Of a stretch of 64,000 nucleotides of DNA, positions 17,281 through 26,835 are shown in pieces (position 1 is the stretch's first letter; each line of letters begins with the position of its first letter). Below the pieces are notes generated by a model, which searched no databases, was not told the origin of the DNA, and saw only the letters and a program-made list of their open reading frames with translations. This stretch comes from Sutterella sp. AM11-39 (GTDB lineage: Bacteria; Pseudomonadota; Gammaproteobacteria; Burkholderiales; Burkholderiaceae_F), in NCBI RefSeq assembly GCF_003472385.1, contig NZ_QRLV01000002.1:186001-250000 (forward strand), given 5' to 3'. The translations under genes were made by a program, and so were the position numbers.

Positions 17281-18449
17281 TTCGCACCTCCTTGCGCGGC
17301 TTCCACGGCTTTATGCGCCGCCTGCGCCATGTTGTCGGCCATGATGATCGACAGGCCGCTTTCGGCAAGAATCTTGCGGCCGATCTCCTCGTTGGTTCCG
17401 TTCATGCGGATCACCATCGGAACGGAGAGCTTGGCGCGGCGGCACGCCTCCACGATGCCCTCGGCAATCGTGTCGCAGCGCATGATGCCGCCGAAAATAT
17501 TAACGAGCACCGTGCTCACCTTCGGATTGGACAGCATGATTTCGAAAGCCGACGTCACCTTCTCGACCGTTGCGCTGCCGCCGACGTCAAGGAAGTTGGC
17601 AGGTTCGCCTCCGTAAAGCTTGATGGCATCCATTGTGGCCATAGCAAGACCTGCGCCGTTGACCATGCAGGCAATGTTGCCGTCGAGTGCGATATAGCTC
17701 AGCTGACTTGCCTTAGCTCGCATCTCCAGCGGATCCTCTTCACTCGGATCACGCAAAGCCTCAAACTCCGGATGGCGCCACAGAGCATTGTCGTCGAACG
17801 TCATCTTGGCGTCGAGCGCCTGAAGCGAGCCGTCAGCAAGCAGCGCAAAAGGATTGACCTCAACGAGAGAGGCATCGTTGTCAACAAACACGCGATAGAG
17901 CCGTCGGAAGAAATCGGCAGCCTTCTCCACAGTCTCGCCGGCAAAGCCCAACACCTTAGCAAGTGCCAGCGAGGCTTCGTCGGTCAGGCCGATGCCAGGA
18001 TCAACGGCAAGCTTCAAAAGAGTTTCGGGCTTGGTCTTGGCGACCTCTTCGATGTCCATCCCGCCACTGCAGCTTGCCATCAGGCAAATCGTCTGCGTGA
18101 CGCGATCAACGAGCACAGCGGCATAGAACTCAGCTGCGATGTCGGCCGCCGCTTCGATATACAGACGCTCGACACGCTTACCCTGCGGTCCGGTCTGCGG
18201 CGTAACCAACACCTTTCCCAGAATGTCGGAAGCTGCCGCTCTAACTTCTTCCAAGGAACGGGCAATTTTGACGCCGCCCGCCTTGCCGCGGCCGCCCGCG
18301 TGAATCTGAGCCTTGACTGCCCAACAGCTGCCGCCGATTTGCTCGGCCGCCTCCACCGCCTCTTCGACGGAAAACGCCGGACGCCCGGCGGCGACAGGAA
18401 TCCCTGCCGCCGCAAAAAGCGCCTTGGCTTGATACTCATGAATTTTCAT
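17277..18449 (-). CDS. sucC: Succinyl-CoA ligase, beta subunit
   Basis: A 390-residue ATP-grasp subunit of normal length. It opens [20 protein letters not shown], has [16 protein letters not shown] in the nucleotide-binding lid, VEVNPFAL near the metal site, and [16 protein letters not shown] in the C-terminal ligase part. It supplies the nucleotide-binding half of SucCD. It is the first gene of a two-gene operon and is translationally coupled to sucD. Confidence 0.96.
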   Translation of the reverse strand: MKIHEYQAKALFAAAGIPVAAGRPAFSVEEAVEAAEQIGGSCWAVKAQIHAGGRGKAGGVKIARSLEEVRAAASDILGKVLVTPQTGPQGKRVERLYIEAAADIAAEFYAAVLVDRVTQTICLMASCSGGMDIEEVAKTKPETLLKLAVDPGIGLTDEASLALAKVLGFAGETVEKAADFFRRLYRVFVDNDASLVEVNPFALLADGSLQALDAKMTFDDNALWRHPEFEALRDPSEEDPLEMRAKASQLSYIALDGNIACMVNGAGLAMATMDAIKLYGGEPANFLDVGGSATVEKVTSAFEIMLSNPKVSTVLVNIFGGIMRCDTIAEGIVEACRRAKLSVPMVIRMNGTNEEIGRKILAESGLSIIMADNMAQAAHKAVEAAQGGAK

Positions 18450-18537
18450 TTTTATTCAGGAACCGGCACATGATCCGTTTTACAACGCATCGAGCTCCCA
18501 CTCTGCCGGTTCCACTCCCTGTCAAAAAATCTATTGC

Positions 18538-19881
18538 TTAGCCGAACAGGCCGCCGAGGGCGACGATCAGCACGAACAAGGGCGAAATAACGCCAATCAG
18601 AATGCGTGCGGCCTTAAGCCACGAGTCCGAAACGCCTCCTTCGTAATTGAGCTGATTGCGCATCACGGGCCAAGCCACCCAAGCTGCAGCAATTGCGATG
18701 CCGAAGGTCGACAAAGGCATGCCGACGTTACTCGTGACGAAGTCAAGCAGATCGAAAATGTTCTTGCCGAAGAACTTCACGTCAGACCACGCACCGAAGG
18801 AAAGGTTGGCAATCAAGCCGACAACGGCGGCTCCGGCAACAGTCGTGAAGATAGCGGTGCGGCGCGGCAGATTGAATTCCTTACTGAGTAAAGCGGTGCA
18901 GGCTTCAAGCATCGACACCGAGCTCGTCAGGGCCGCCACGACAAGGCACACATAGAAGAACACTGCAAAAAGCTGCCCCATCGGCATCTTGCTGAAGATG
19001 GCGGGCATCGTCACGAACGTGAGCCCGGGACCAGCGGCCGGATCGAGCCCGAAGGCAAACACGGCGGGCATCACCATCAGGCCTCCCAGCAGAGAGGAGA
19101 GGATGGCAAGCACCGCCACCCAACCGACACTGCCGGGAAGATTGGCCTTGTCGGACAGATACGTACCGTAGGTGATCATGGTACCGGCGCCAAGCGACAG
19201 CGAGAAAAAGCAAAAGCCCATGGCGTTAAAGAGCGCCGAACCGCTGAAGTCTTCCCAGCGGGGCATAAAGAGAAATTTCACGCCTTCCCAACCGCCGGGC
19301 AACGTGACGCCGCGAATAATGAGCACGATCATCAAAACGAAAAGCGCCGGCATCAGCACCTTGGCAAAGCGCTCCACCCCCTTGTCGATGCCGCGCAACA
19401 CGACAATGGCCGTGATGAACAGGAAAAGCAGCAGCATCAGATAGGAGCTCACGCCATCGGAGACGAAAGCCCCGAAATAAGCCCCCAGCTGCTCGGGCGC
19501 GATCTTGAGACCGGCGCCGGTTGCCGCATCGGCGGTGTACTTCAGACACCAGCCGCCTACGATCGAATAGAAAGAAAGAATCAAGAAGACAGTAAAAACG
19601 CCGATGCCGCCGAAAATGCCCCAGGGCTTGCCGCAAACGTTGTTAAGGCTACCCACCGGGCCGCTGCGACCGGCGCGCCCCATCGCGAATTCAGCAAGCA
19701 AGAGCGCCATGCCGACCGTGACGGTAAAGAAGATATAAGGAAGCATGAACACGGCGCCGCCGTTGGTGCCGGCCATGTAGGGGAACTTCCAAATGGCCCC
19801 AAGCCCGACGGCCGAACCCGCCGAAGCCAAAATAAATCCCAGGCGTGATCCGAAATTTGTCTGTTTGGTGCTACCTGACAT
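18538..19881 (-). CDS. Sodium-dependent symporter of the NSS (SNF) family
   Basis: A 447-residue transporter with about 11-12 membrane helices. The TM1 signature FGSRLGFILASAGSAVGLGA followed by IWKFPYMAGTNGGAVF matches LeuT/MhsT-type amino-acid symporters, where this unwound helix binds the substrate and two sodium ions. The short C-terminus agrees with the bacterial members of 11 helices. It probably imports an amino acid; which one cannot be read from the sequence. It lies alone between sucC and recX on the same strand. Confidence 0.88.
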   Translation of the reverse strand: MSGSTKQTNFGSRLGFILASAGSAVGLGAIWKFPYMAGTNGGAVFMLPYIFFTVTVGMALLLAEFAMGRAGRSGPVGSLNNVCGKPWGIFGGIGVFTVFLILSFYSIVGGWCLKYTADAATGAGLKIAPEQLGAYFGAFVSDGVSSYLMLLLFLFITAIVVLRGIDKGVERFAKVLMPALFVLMIVLIIRGVTLPGGWEGVKFLFMPRWEDFSGSALFNAMGFCFFSLSLGAGTMITYGTYLSDKANLPGSVGWVAVLAILSSLLGGLMVMPAVFAFGLDPAAGPGLTFVTMPAIFSKMPMGQLFAVFFYVCLVVAALTSSVSMLEACTALLSKEFNLPRRTAIFTTVAGAAVVGLIANLSFGAWSDVKFFGKNIFDLLDFVTSNVGMPLSTFGIAIAAAWVAWPVMRNQLNYEGGVSDSWLKAARILIGVISPLFVLIVALGGLFG

Positions 19882-20004
19882 ATGAAACTGACCGTTTTTT
19901 ATTGTGATTGTGGTTTCGAGGATGAAACACTACGGTCTAAGTTTCGGGAGGCACTTACTGCCCAACAGGATTTCGACCGCAGGTTCCTTTGATTTGATGG
20001 CGCA

Positions 20005-20508
20005 TTAGTCATCCTCGTCTTTGCAAGCTTCTTCGCGAGCTTTATCAAAGACTCGTTCAATCATATCAAAGCCAAACCCACGGGCGGCTAAAAATCTCGC
20101 CTGTCTTGTCTTCTCTTTGTAGTCTTCGGGAGGATTCCCGTAACGTCGACTCCAAACGACCCAGGCCCGTTCAAACTCGTCGCCTGCTTCCTGTAAGGCC
20201 TCTTGGACCTCCTCGGCTCCAATTCCCTGCATGGACAATTCGTAAGCCAGGCGTCTGTTCCCATAGCGGGCGCTTCGCATCCGCACGCGGCTTCTGGCAT
20301 ATCGCTCGTCGCTCAGGTAGTTCTTACTTTCGAGCGCATCGAGCACATCATCTACTTCAGCAGCTGATTGTCCTTCTTCCAGAGCATGAACCAGCTTTTC
20401 CCGCAGTTCCTTGCGCGAATATTCCCGGCGCGATAAAGCGTCAATGCCCCGCGCCATAAGGCTGCGGGGCTGATTCTCGTTGGCCGGACGTTTCGTGTCC
20501 GTTGTCAT
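20005..20508 (-). CDS. recX: Regulatory protein RecX
   Basis: A 167-residue, charged, helical protein. Three RecX-type three-helix repeats are visible; ALSRREYSRKELREKL and LSDERYARSRVRMRSARYGN are characteristic. RecX binds the RecA filament groove and caps or modulates it. It starts 9 nt downstream of recA on the same strand, the usual order. Confidence 0.93.
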   Translation of the reverse strand: MTTDTKRPANENQPRSLMARGIDALSRREYSRKELREKLVHALEEGQSAAEVDDVLDALESKNYLSDERYARSRVRMRSARYGNRRLAYELSMQGIGAEEVQEALQEAGDEFERAWVVWSRRYGNPPEDYKEKTRQARFLAARGFGFDMIERVFDKAREEACKDEDD

Positions 20509-20517
20509 GTGTTTGGG

Positions 20518-21702
20518 TTATTCGTAGAAGTCTTCGGGTTCGAGCAAATCCTCATCCGGAGAGGGTTCACGCACGGGCGTTGCCTTGCTGCTCTTGGCTG
20601 CCTTCGGAGCTTCGGGCTTGGGAGCCGGTTCTCCAGGAGTAAGCGACGTCGGACGCCCCTTCATGCCGCGCAGTTCACGAATTTTGTTTTCGATTTCAAG
20701 CGCTTTTTCCGGATTAGCTATCAGCCATTCGCGGGCCTTGTCCTTGCCCTGGCCGATGCGCGTTCCTTCGTAGCTGTACCAAGCACCCGATTTGCCGACT
20801 ACTTCAAGTTCCACACCCAAATCGAGAAGTTCGCCTTCACGCGAGATACCTTCACCGTAGAGAATATCGAAGCTTGCCTTCTTGAAAGGAGGTGCCACCT
20901 TATTCTTGACGACCTTGACGACCGTTTCGGCACCGTAGATTTCTTCTCCCTTCTTAAGGTTGGTCTTGCGGCGAATATCCACACGAACGGTACTGTAGAA
21001 CTTGAGTGCGTTACCGCCTGTCGTCGTTTCGGGGTTGCCGTAGGAAACGCCGATCTTCATACGGATCTGGTTAATGAAGATCACCAGCGTCTTGGTCTTC
21101 TTGATGGAACCCGTGAGCTTACGAAGAGCCTGGCTCATCAGACGGGCCTGAAGGCCGGGAAGCGCCTCACCCATATCGCCTTCGATTTCACTGCGCGGCG
21201 TGAGTGCAGCCACCGAGTCGATCACCACCAGATCAACCGAACCGGAACGCACCAGCGCGTCCGTGATTTCCAAAGCCTGTTCGCCGGTGTCGGGCTGCGA
21301 CAGCAGCAGATCGTCAAGCTTGACACCTAAGTGCTGAGCATACGAAACGTCCAAAGCATGTTCGGCGTCAATGAAGGCGCACGTGCCACCAATTTTCTGC
21401 ATTTCGGCAATGATGTGCAGCGTAAGCGTCGTCTTACCGGAACTTTCCGGACCGTAGATCTCGACGATACGTCCGCGCGGCAAACCGCCCACGCCCAAAG
21501 CCAGGTCAAGGCCCAGAGAACCGGTGCTCACCACCTCAACATCCTCGGTCTGGGTACCCTCGCCCATACGCATGATCGAGCCCTTACCAAATTCCTTTTC
21601 AATGTAGGACAAGGCCGCGGCCAGCGCCTTTTTGCGTTCATCCGCATCATTGACGCGCTCAACTCGCGTTTCCGCGCTCGTATTCTTTTTCTTCTCAGCC
21701 AT
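20518..21702 (-). CDS. recA: Recombinase RecA
   Basis: A 394-residue RecA, a little longer than the Escherichia coli protein because of an Ala/Pro/Lys-rich C-terminal tail (residues 345-394). Walker [10 protein letters not shown], Walker [11 protein letters not shown] and the loop segment [13 protein letters not shown] are complete. It pairs homologous DNA and activates LexA self-cleavage. GGAAATAGAG precedes the start. I did not find a CTGT-N8-ACAG type LexA box within 400 nt upstream, but there is a conspicuous nested hairpin at 21724-21773. Confidence 0.97.
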   Translation of the reverse strand: MAEKKKNTSAETRVERVNDADERKKALAAALSYIEKEFGKGSIMRMGEGTQTEDVEVVSTGSLGLDLALGVGGLPRGRIVEIYGPESSGKTTLTLHIIAEMQKIGGTCAFIDAEHALDVSYAQHLGVKLDDLLLSQPDTGEQALEITDALVRSGSVDLVVIDSVAALTPRSEIEGDMGEALPGLQARLMSQALRKLTGSIKKTKTLVIFINQIRMKIGVSYGNPETTTGGNALKFYSTVRVDIRRKTNLKKGEEIYGAETVVKVVKNKVAPPFKKASFDILYGEGISREGELLDLGVELEVVGKSGAWYSYEGTRIGQGKDKAREWLIANPEKALEIENKIRELRGMKGRPTSLTPGEPAPKPEAPKAAKSSKATPVREPSPDEDLLEPEDFYE

Positions 21703-21723
21703 CTCTCTATTTCCTTTTGTTTA

Positions 21724-21773
21724 GGAATTGGTTTTTCAAAAAATATCGATAGATATTTTCTATCACCAATTCC
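21724..21773 (-). promoter_or_regulatory. Nested inverted repeat in the recA leader
   Basis: The outer arms GGAATTGGT and ACCAATTCC (9 bp, perfect) enclose inner arms AAAATATC and GATATTTT (8 bp, perfect) around a 4-nt loop. The structure ends 21 nt upstream of the recA start, so it would lie in the mRNA leader or overlap the promoter. On the minus strand an alternative GATAG/CTATC pairing can compete with the inner stem. It is AT-rich and not followed by a proper T run outside the stem, so a simple terminator is unlikely. Confidence 0.55.
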
Positions 21774-22038
21774 CTGCACTCTATTCCCTTTGTTCTGAGG
21801 ATCAACATTTGATCATTTCAGATCGACAAAGATCCACAAACCCAATAACGAAGCCGATAACATCAAAAAACATTTCGCATCGTTACTGCGCATAATGCAC
21901 GAAATTTTTCAGAAATGCGAGACAATTTTAGGTCAATTTTGTTAGGGTTTACCCAGACTAATGAGACAGGCTCAAAGTTTTGAAAAATAAAAATATCTAT
22001 GATCCACTCAAGTCAGAAAAAAATTTTGCTTCTGCCCC
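21774..22038. other. AT-rich intergenic region upstream of recA
   Basis: No gene is supported. The region should contain the recA promoter on the minus strand, but no convincing -35/-10 pair or LexA box was found by eye. It is richer in A and T than the surrounding coding DNA. Confidence 0.4.
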
Positions 22039-22067
22039 TTGACAAGCATTTTTGGGTTCTTCATAAT
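22039..22067 (+). promoter_or_regulatory. Promoter of the tRNA-Lys pair
   Basis: TTGACA at 22039-22044 and CATAAT at 22062-22067 are separated by exactly 17 nt. This near-consensus promoter lies 57 nt upstream of the first tRNA-Lys and is correctly oriented for it. Confidence 0.85.
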
Positions 22068-22123
22068 GCGGTTCTCGGTTGATCGTCGTTCCTCTCAGAA
22101 CTAAGGCAGACCGCCTGATACGG

Positions 22124-22199
22124 GGGTCGTTAGCTCAGTCGGTAGAGCAGCGGACTTTTAATCCGTTGGTCGTGAGTTCGAATCTCGCACGACCCACCA
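22124..22199 (+). tRNA. tRNA-Lys (anticodon UUU)
   Basis: A 76-nt gene that folds into a full cloverleaf. The acceptor arms GGGTCGT/ACGACCC pair, the anticodon loop CTTTTAA gives UUU, and the T loop is TTCGAAT. The CCA end is encoded. It is the first of two lysine isoacceptors in one transcript. Confidence 0.97.
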
Positions 22200-22215
22200 C
22201 TTCGATTAATCGCCT

Positions 22216-22291
22216 GGGAGCGTAGCTCAGTTGGTAGAGCAGCGGACTCTTAATCCGTCGGTCCAGAGTTCGAGTCTCTGCGCTCCCACCA
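22216..22291 (+). tRNA. tRNA-Lys (anticodon CUU)
   Basis: A 76-nt gene with acceptor arms GGGAGCG/CGCTCCC, anticodon loop CTCTTAA (CUU), T loop TTCGAGT and encoded CCA. It follows the UUU isoacceptor by 16 nt. The two share most of the D and anticodon arms, suggesting duplication and divergence. Confidence 0.97.
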
Positions 22292-22297
22292 TATTCC

Positions 22298-22327
22298 AAC
22301 CCGTAGCATCGAAAGATGCTGCGGGTT
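22298..22327 (+). terminator. Terminator after the tRNA-Lys pair
   Basis: The arms AACCCGTAGCATC and GATGCTGCGGGTT form a 13-bp stem with one wobble, a GAAA tetraloop and a T-rich tail. It separates the tRNAs from the LolA-like gene 64 nt downstream. Confidence 0.85.
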
Positions 22328-22391
22328 ATTTGTTTCCGGCAGGCTACAATGTGCCCGACTTTCGTCGAGGCTACTCTCTTTATCCAGTTCC

Positions 22392-23015
22392 ATGCGTCTT
22401 CGTTTCGTCCTGCCCTGTCTCCTGATTGCAAGCATCCCAGCGTTCGGTCAGTCCTCCTCTGAATCCGAAGCCTGCTTGCGCAACATCGCGGAAGTTTTGC
22501 AACCACAGGCTCGGTTGACGGCCGACTTCCGGATGCAGAAGTTCGTGCCGGGCGTTACCCGCCCATTACCGGGCAAAGGACGCGTGGTGTCCGACCCCGT
22601 TGACGGTCTGATCTGGGAAACCACCTTTCCGTTGCAGCATGTCCGCGTATTCGGCAAAAAATACTATGCCGTAACCGACGAAAAGGGCGAGCTGAGAGTG
22701 CATGAGCATCAAGCCGCCGATTTCATGAGTGATCTGACTTCTCGGTCATCCGAAGAACTCATCATGCTCCTGAACCGCTCTTTTTTCGTTTCCTGTTCGA
22801 AAAAAGACAACGCGTATTCGCTCATCCTGTCGCCCAAAAACGGAACGCTTGCCAACTATCTGACGGAATTTGCACTTGCCGCTCAGGACGGCAAGGTCAC
22901 GCACGCTACCATCACTCAAACCGACGGCACGATCACGCGTCTTCAGTTTGACAACGTGAAGCTTCCGGCCGAAGCTGCGGCACGGGACGACGCTTTTTTT
23001 GCCCGCGTGAGGTAA
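22392..23015 (+). CDS. LolA-like periplasmic lipid carrier, probable APE export partner
   Basis: A 207-residue protein with a Sec signal peptide (MRLRFVLPCLLIASIPAFG, cleavage near residue 19-20). The mature part resembles the LolA fold seen in APE clusters: QPQARLTADFRMQKFVPGV, then PLPGKGRVV and the segment GLIWETTFPLQ. It should carry a hydrophobic APE lipid or lipoprotein across the periplasm. It starts 7 nt before the MMPL exporter, the same pair as ApeL-ApeM in known clusters. A TACAAT hexamer at 22345-22350 may be its -10. A generic LolA is less likely because of the MMPL partner. Confidence 0.72.
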   Translation: MRLRFVLPCLLIASIPAFGQSSSESEACLRNIAEVLQPQARLTADFRMQKFVPGVTRPLPGKGRVVSDPVDGLIWETTFPLQHVRVFGKKYYAVTDEKGELRVHEHQAADFMSDLTSRSSEELIMLLNRSFFVSCSKKDNAYSLILSPKNGTLANYLTEFALAAQDGKVTHATITQTDGTITRLQFDNVKLPAEAAARDDAFFARVR

Positions 23016-23022
23016 CCGCACC

Positions 23023-25269
23023 ATGAAGCTCATCGGCAAGCTGTGGCTCCTGTTCTTTGTAGCCGTGGTGCTTATGGGCGTGGTGCAGTTTTCGCCCTCG
23101 AACATCCACACCGACATTCGAGCCCTGCTTCCGACGTCAACCGATTCGGCATCGGCCGACAAAATTCTCGCGCACAGCACGCAAGCCTCCCGCGACATCT
23201 GGGTCTTGGTCGGCTCCAAAACAATAGAAAGGGCCGCCATCGCCGCAAACATAATCACGCAGACGCTAGCTCAAGAGGGACTGCAAGCCTCTCAGCCTTC
23301 AGAAGCTTTTGACGTTAAGGCCTTTGCCAAAGCGTTGTTGCCGTACCGCGGTGGGTTCCTTTCACCAGATGATCAGGCGTTTCTAGCCGCAGCCAAGGAC
23401 GAGGATCTCCTGAGGCGCAGCCTTGCGCTTCTCTACCGTCCCTTTGCAGCTTCTTTTGCGCCGTTTCAGGACGATCCCCTGGGTACCTTCGAAAATGCTC
23501 TTCTGAAAAGCGCCGCTCAGTCGCCTTTTCAATTTTCGGGTCCTTGCGTCAGCCTTCGCACTTCCCCAGACGGTCTGAACTACTGCGCACTCAGCATTCG
23601 CAGCAGTGAATCGATGGGAGCGGTTGACGACATGCCGGTCACCAAGGCATTGGACACAGCCCGACAAGCCGTTCTTGCAGCTGATTCCGATGCGCGCATC
23701 CATAGCGCCGGTGTAACCCTCATCAGCGAAGAAGCCGCTTCAACCGCCTCTTCGGAAGCCACACTCATCGGCGCCATATCCGCTGCGGCAATCATTTTGC
23801 TGGTGATCATCTTCTTTGCGCGCGTGGCGCCGCTATTGCTCACGCTGGTTGTCCTTGCCGCCAGTCTTATTTTTGCCGCCTCAAGCGTGGTGGTTCTTTT
23901 CGGCGAAGTTCACATCTTAACGTTGGTGTTCGGCGCCACTCTTTTGGGTATATGCGTTGACTACGTCTTTCATATGCTGTGCGCAACGGCTACGGGTCTG
24001 TCCGGCCCCGAGGCCGGAGCAAAGCTTCTCAAGCCCCTGTCACTTTCGCTTCTCACCACCGGCATCGGCTACGCCGTGATGATCTTTTCTCCCATGCCGG
24101 GCTTGCGTCAAATGGCCGTCTTTTGCATCGCGGGCCTTATGGCCGCCTACTGCAACATGCTGTTTGTGGCAGGCAGTTTTTTGCGCGCCGATATACCCAC
24201 GCGTGCCGCTGCCGCATTCTCTCGAGGCTTTGCGCAACTGCCGCGAGCCAAGGGCATAGCAAAGGCGGCGTTCGTTGTTTGTTTGCTGATAGTCTCGGTG
24301 TTCGGTGCCCTGCAACTCAAAACACAAAACGAACTCGCGCTCCTCAATCGAATCCCGGCACACCTGATGGCTGATATGCAATTTGTCGGCAAAGCTCTGT
24401 CGCCTGTCAGTCCCGGACAGCTGTTCGTAATCCAGGGCAATGACACCGAAGCTGTGCTGCAAGCCCACGAGCTACTGCAAAAACATCTCGCGCAGTTGGC
24501 TGCCAACGGCGTGATCGGCACTGCCCCCAACCCGACTGCCTTGCTACCTTCCCGAAAATCACAGCAACAGGCGCGCACGCTGACGAAACCGGCAACCCAC
24601 CGCGCTCTGACACTAACTAAGGAAACGCTTAAAAGTGATTTTCCCGCTCCATCGGCAGACGATTTGCTTTTGACACTTTCTGCCTTCAAAACCATCGCGC
24701 CGCAATCTCTGACGCACTTCTGGTTATCGGATACAAGCCTTTTGGTGCCTCTTTCCGGCGTCACGGCAGAGTCGTTGCCGCATCTGCAAAAGGTTGCCGA
24801 TGAAATCAACGGTGTTCGCTTCGTGAACACCACGGCTGAAGTGGCAGACAGCCTTGCGACCTATCGCAACGGCGTTTTATACGCTCTGCTCATTGCTCTG
24901 GGCGTCATCGGCGCAATTCTCGCGTTCAGCATGCGGCGGAGATTCATTGACTTCTGGGCACCGACGGCTCTCTCGATTGCGCTGACGTTTGGTTTGTGCG
25001 GCTTTGCCGGCATTCCCCTCTCGCTTTTTTCCGTTCTGCCGCTGGTGCTGGTTGTGGGGCTCGGCGTTGATTACGCCATCGTGCTTTACAGCGAGGACAA
25101 CGCCGTTGCCGCCCGCAATTCGGTTTTCCTGGCCGCCTCAAGCACGTTGTTGGCTTTTGGACTTCTTGCCTTATCCTCAACGCCGGCGCTACACATCTTC
25201 GGTCTGACGCTGCTTCTTGCCATGGCCTCAGTGCTTGTCACCACCGTTGTGCTGCGTCCTCGGGACTAG
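23023..25269 (+). CDS. MMPL/RND-family exporter, probable APE lipid exporter
   Basis: A 748-residue inner-membrane transporter built from two MMPL halves. Each half has one membrane helix, a large periplasmic loop and a five- to six-helix bundle (about residues 245-375 and 615-745). TM4-like motifs GICVDYVFHM and GLGVDYAIVLYSE carry the Asp typical of proton-driven RND/MMPL pumps. The length and the LolA-like partner match the predicted APE exporter. The main APE operon lies 9.5 kb upstream and has no exporter of its own. A hopanoid-type or other lipid exporter of this family remains possible. Confidence 0.75.
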   Translation: MKLIGKLWLLFFVAVVLMGVVQFSPSNIHTDIRALLPTSTDSASADKILAHSTQASRDIWVLVGSKTIERAAIAANIITQTLAQEGLQASQPSEAFDVKAFAKALLPYRGGFLSPDDQAFLAAAKDEDLLRRSLALLYRPFAASFAPFQDDPLGTFENALLKSAAQSPFQFSGPCVSLRTSPDGLNYCALSIRSSESMGAVDDMPVTKALDTARQAVLAADSDARIHSAGVTLISEEAASTASSEATLIGAISAAAIILLVIIFFARVAPLLLTLVVLAASLIFAASSVVVLFGEVHILTLVFGATLLGICVDYVFHMLCATATGLSGPEAGAKLLKPLSLSLLTTGIGYAVMIFSPMPGLRQMAVFCIAGLMAAYCNMLFVAGSFLRADIPTRAAAAFSRGFAQLPRAKGIAKAAFVVCLLIVSVFGALQLKTQNELALLNRIPAHLMADMQFVGKALSPVSPGQLFVIQGNDTEAVLQAHELLQKHLAQLAANGVIGTAPNPTALLPSRKSQQQARTLTKPATHRALTLTKETLKSDFPAPSADDLLLTLSAFKTIAPQSLTHFWLSDTSLLVPLSGVTAESLPHLQKVADEINGVRFVNTTAEVADSLATYRNGVLYALLIALGVIGAILAFSMRRRFIDFWAPTALSIALTFGLCGFAGIPLSLFSVLPLVLVVGLGVDYAIVLYSEDNAVAARNSVFLAASSTLLAFGLLALSSTPALHIFGLTLLLAMASVLVTTVVLRPRD

Positions 25270-25298
25270 CGCCGGAGCCGACGCAGAACGGCAGACAA

Positions 25299-25331
25299 AA
25301 AGCCCGCGGGAAATCACTCTTCGCGGGCTTT
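25299..25331. terminator. Bidirectional terminator between the MMPL exporter and tatC
   Basis: A perfect 10-bp inverted repeat AAAGCCCGCG / CGCGGGCTTT lies between two convergent genes, with A and T runs on the outer sides. Confidence 0.85.
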
Positions 25332-25355
25332 CGACTACTAAAGATCAGCAGCGCA

Positions 25356-26153
25356 TCAGGCGCTTTGCTTTTCCTCTTCCGTTTTTTCCTCTTCGTCCTC
25401 AATCTTCTTGCCGAAGATCCGCACGCAGATGATGCCGGCTTCATAAAGCACCACAAGCGGCACGGCCAACAGAAGCTGCGAGAGCACATCGGGCGGAGTG
25501 AAGATAGCGGCAATCACGAAGGCACCGACAATCACATAGGGGCGCACGTGCACGAGCTTTTTGACGTCAGCCAACCCCAGACGGTTGAGTACTATCACGA
25601 GAATCGGCACCTCAAACGTGATGCCGAAGGCAAAGAACATGCGCAGCACGAAGCTGAAATAGCTGTCGATGTCGGGGGCAAAGTTCACAGACTCGGGCGA
25701 GAACCCTGCAATGAACTTGAAAACCATGCCGAAGACGATGAAGTAGCAATAGGCCATACCCACAGCAAACATCGTCACGCCCGAAACGATAACGGGCAGC
25801 ACCAGTCGCTTTTCATTGCGGTACAGCGCGGGCGCAATGTAGGCCCACATCTGATAGAGCACGAAGGGAAGCGCGATCACAAACGCCACAAAAAGCGTGA
25901 CCTTCAGCGGCACCATAAAGGGTGCCACCACGCCGGTGGCCAAAAGCTTGACGCCTTGCGGCAGCGCCACCATGAGCGGCTGCGACAAGAAGTCAAAAAT
26001 CTGCTTCATGAAGGGCGACAAGCAAGCGAAGATAATGAGCACCGCCAGAGCCGCACGCACAGTACGGTTGCGCAGCTCAATCAAGTGCGAGACCAACGGC
26101 TGCTCGTTGGCGGGGTCTTCGGGCCCTTCGAGGCGTTGAGGTTCCTGAGCCAT
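25356..26153 (-). CDS. tatC: Sec-independent protein translocase TatC
   Basis: A 265-residue inner-membrane protein with six helices. The N-terminal SHLIELRNRTVRAAL holds the conserved Glu/Arg region that recognises twin-arginine signals, and the cytoplasmic SFVLRMFFAFGITFEVPI segment is typical. The C-terminus is Glu/Lys-rich (EDEEEKTEEEKQSA). It is the signal receptor of the Tat system, whose likely substrates in this window are the DUF362 protein and the aldo/keto reductase. It follows tatB by 16 nt. Confidence 0.96.
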   Translation of the reverse strand: MAQEPQRLEGPEDPANEQPLVSHLIELRNRTVRAALAVLIIFACLSPFMKQIFDFLSQPLMVALPQGVKLLATGVVAPFMVPLKVTLFVAFVIALPFVLYQMWAYIAPALYRNEKRLVLPVIVSGVTMFAVGMAYCYFIVFGMVFKFIAGFSPESVNFAPDIDSYFSFVLRMFFAFGITFEVPILVIVLNRLGLADVKKLVHVRPYVIVGAFVIAAIFTPPDVLSQLLLAVPLVVLYEAGIICVRIFGKKIEDEEEKTEEEKQSA

Positions 26154-26169
26154 CTTTTATGAATTTCCG

Positions 26170-26835
26170 TCAGCGGTAAATGCGCACGCGGTTGGAGCGA
26201 GCTCGCATGGCATAGCGTCTGTTGTTGCCGCCAAGCTGAGGCGAACGGTCACCCAACTCGGCTTTCAAGCGTTCGATCTGTTCGGCCAGATCGTCAATGG
26301 AAGGACCGGATTTATAGCGCTTTTCGAAGACTTTGCTGTTGTCGTCCTCGTCAACGTAGTTGTTTTGATTGCCGTACCAACCGTAGAAGTCGTCGACGGG
26401 ACTCGCGGCATCCGAGGAGGTCGTGTCAACCGTACCCGTGTCTCCTACGATATCGCTTGCGCTGTCGGCGGCGTCAAGCGCAGGCTTTTCGCCGAAGCCC
26501 TCTTTGGCAGCCTTGTCAAAACTTGCCGAGAGCTCGTCGCCAACGTTATTGACCGAACTTTCCAGATCCTTGATTTCGGAATTGATCTGATCGACCTGTC
26601 CTTTGACGGTCTTGTTGAGATCGTCGGCGACGCTCTTGGCTTCCTGCTGAATCTTTTTCAGCTCGGAAAGTTCGGCTTCGCGTTCAATATCACTCTTTAC
26701 CTGCTGCACGAGGCGCTGCGCCTTGCCGAGCCATTCGCCGGCGGTGCGGGCAACCGTCGGCAGACGCTCGGGGCCCAGCACCACAAGCGCAACCGCACCG
26801 ATGACCATCAACTCGGAAAAGCCGAAATCAAACAT
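26170..26835 (-). CDS. tatB: Twin-arginine translocase subunit TatB
   Basis: A 221-residue protein with an N-terminal membrane anchor (MFDFGFSELMVIGAVALVVL), a GPERLP hinge and an amphipathic helix. A long, partly coiled-coil charged region follows (residues 40-120). TatB helps TatC bind signal peptides. The C-terminal 100 residues are variable and acidic, longer than in many TatB proteins. A 149-nt gap separates it from tatA. Confidence 0.93.
   Translation of the reverse strand: MFDFGFSELMVIGAVALVVLGPERLPTVARTAGEWLGKAQRLVQQVKSDIEREAELSELKKIQQEAKSVADDLNKTVKGQVDQINSEIKDLESSVNNVGDELSASFDKAAKEGFGEKPALDAADSASDIVGDTGTVDTTSSDAASPVDDFYGWYGNQNNYVDEDDNSKVFEKRYKSGPSIDDLAEQIERLKAELGDRSPQLGGNNRRYAMRARSNRVRIYR

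Noticed and set aside
21703..22120. Possible LexA box upstream of recA.
   Set aside because: No CTGT-N8-ACAG or close variant was seen on either strand; only the nested hairpin remains.
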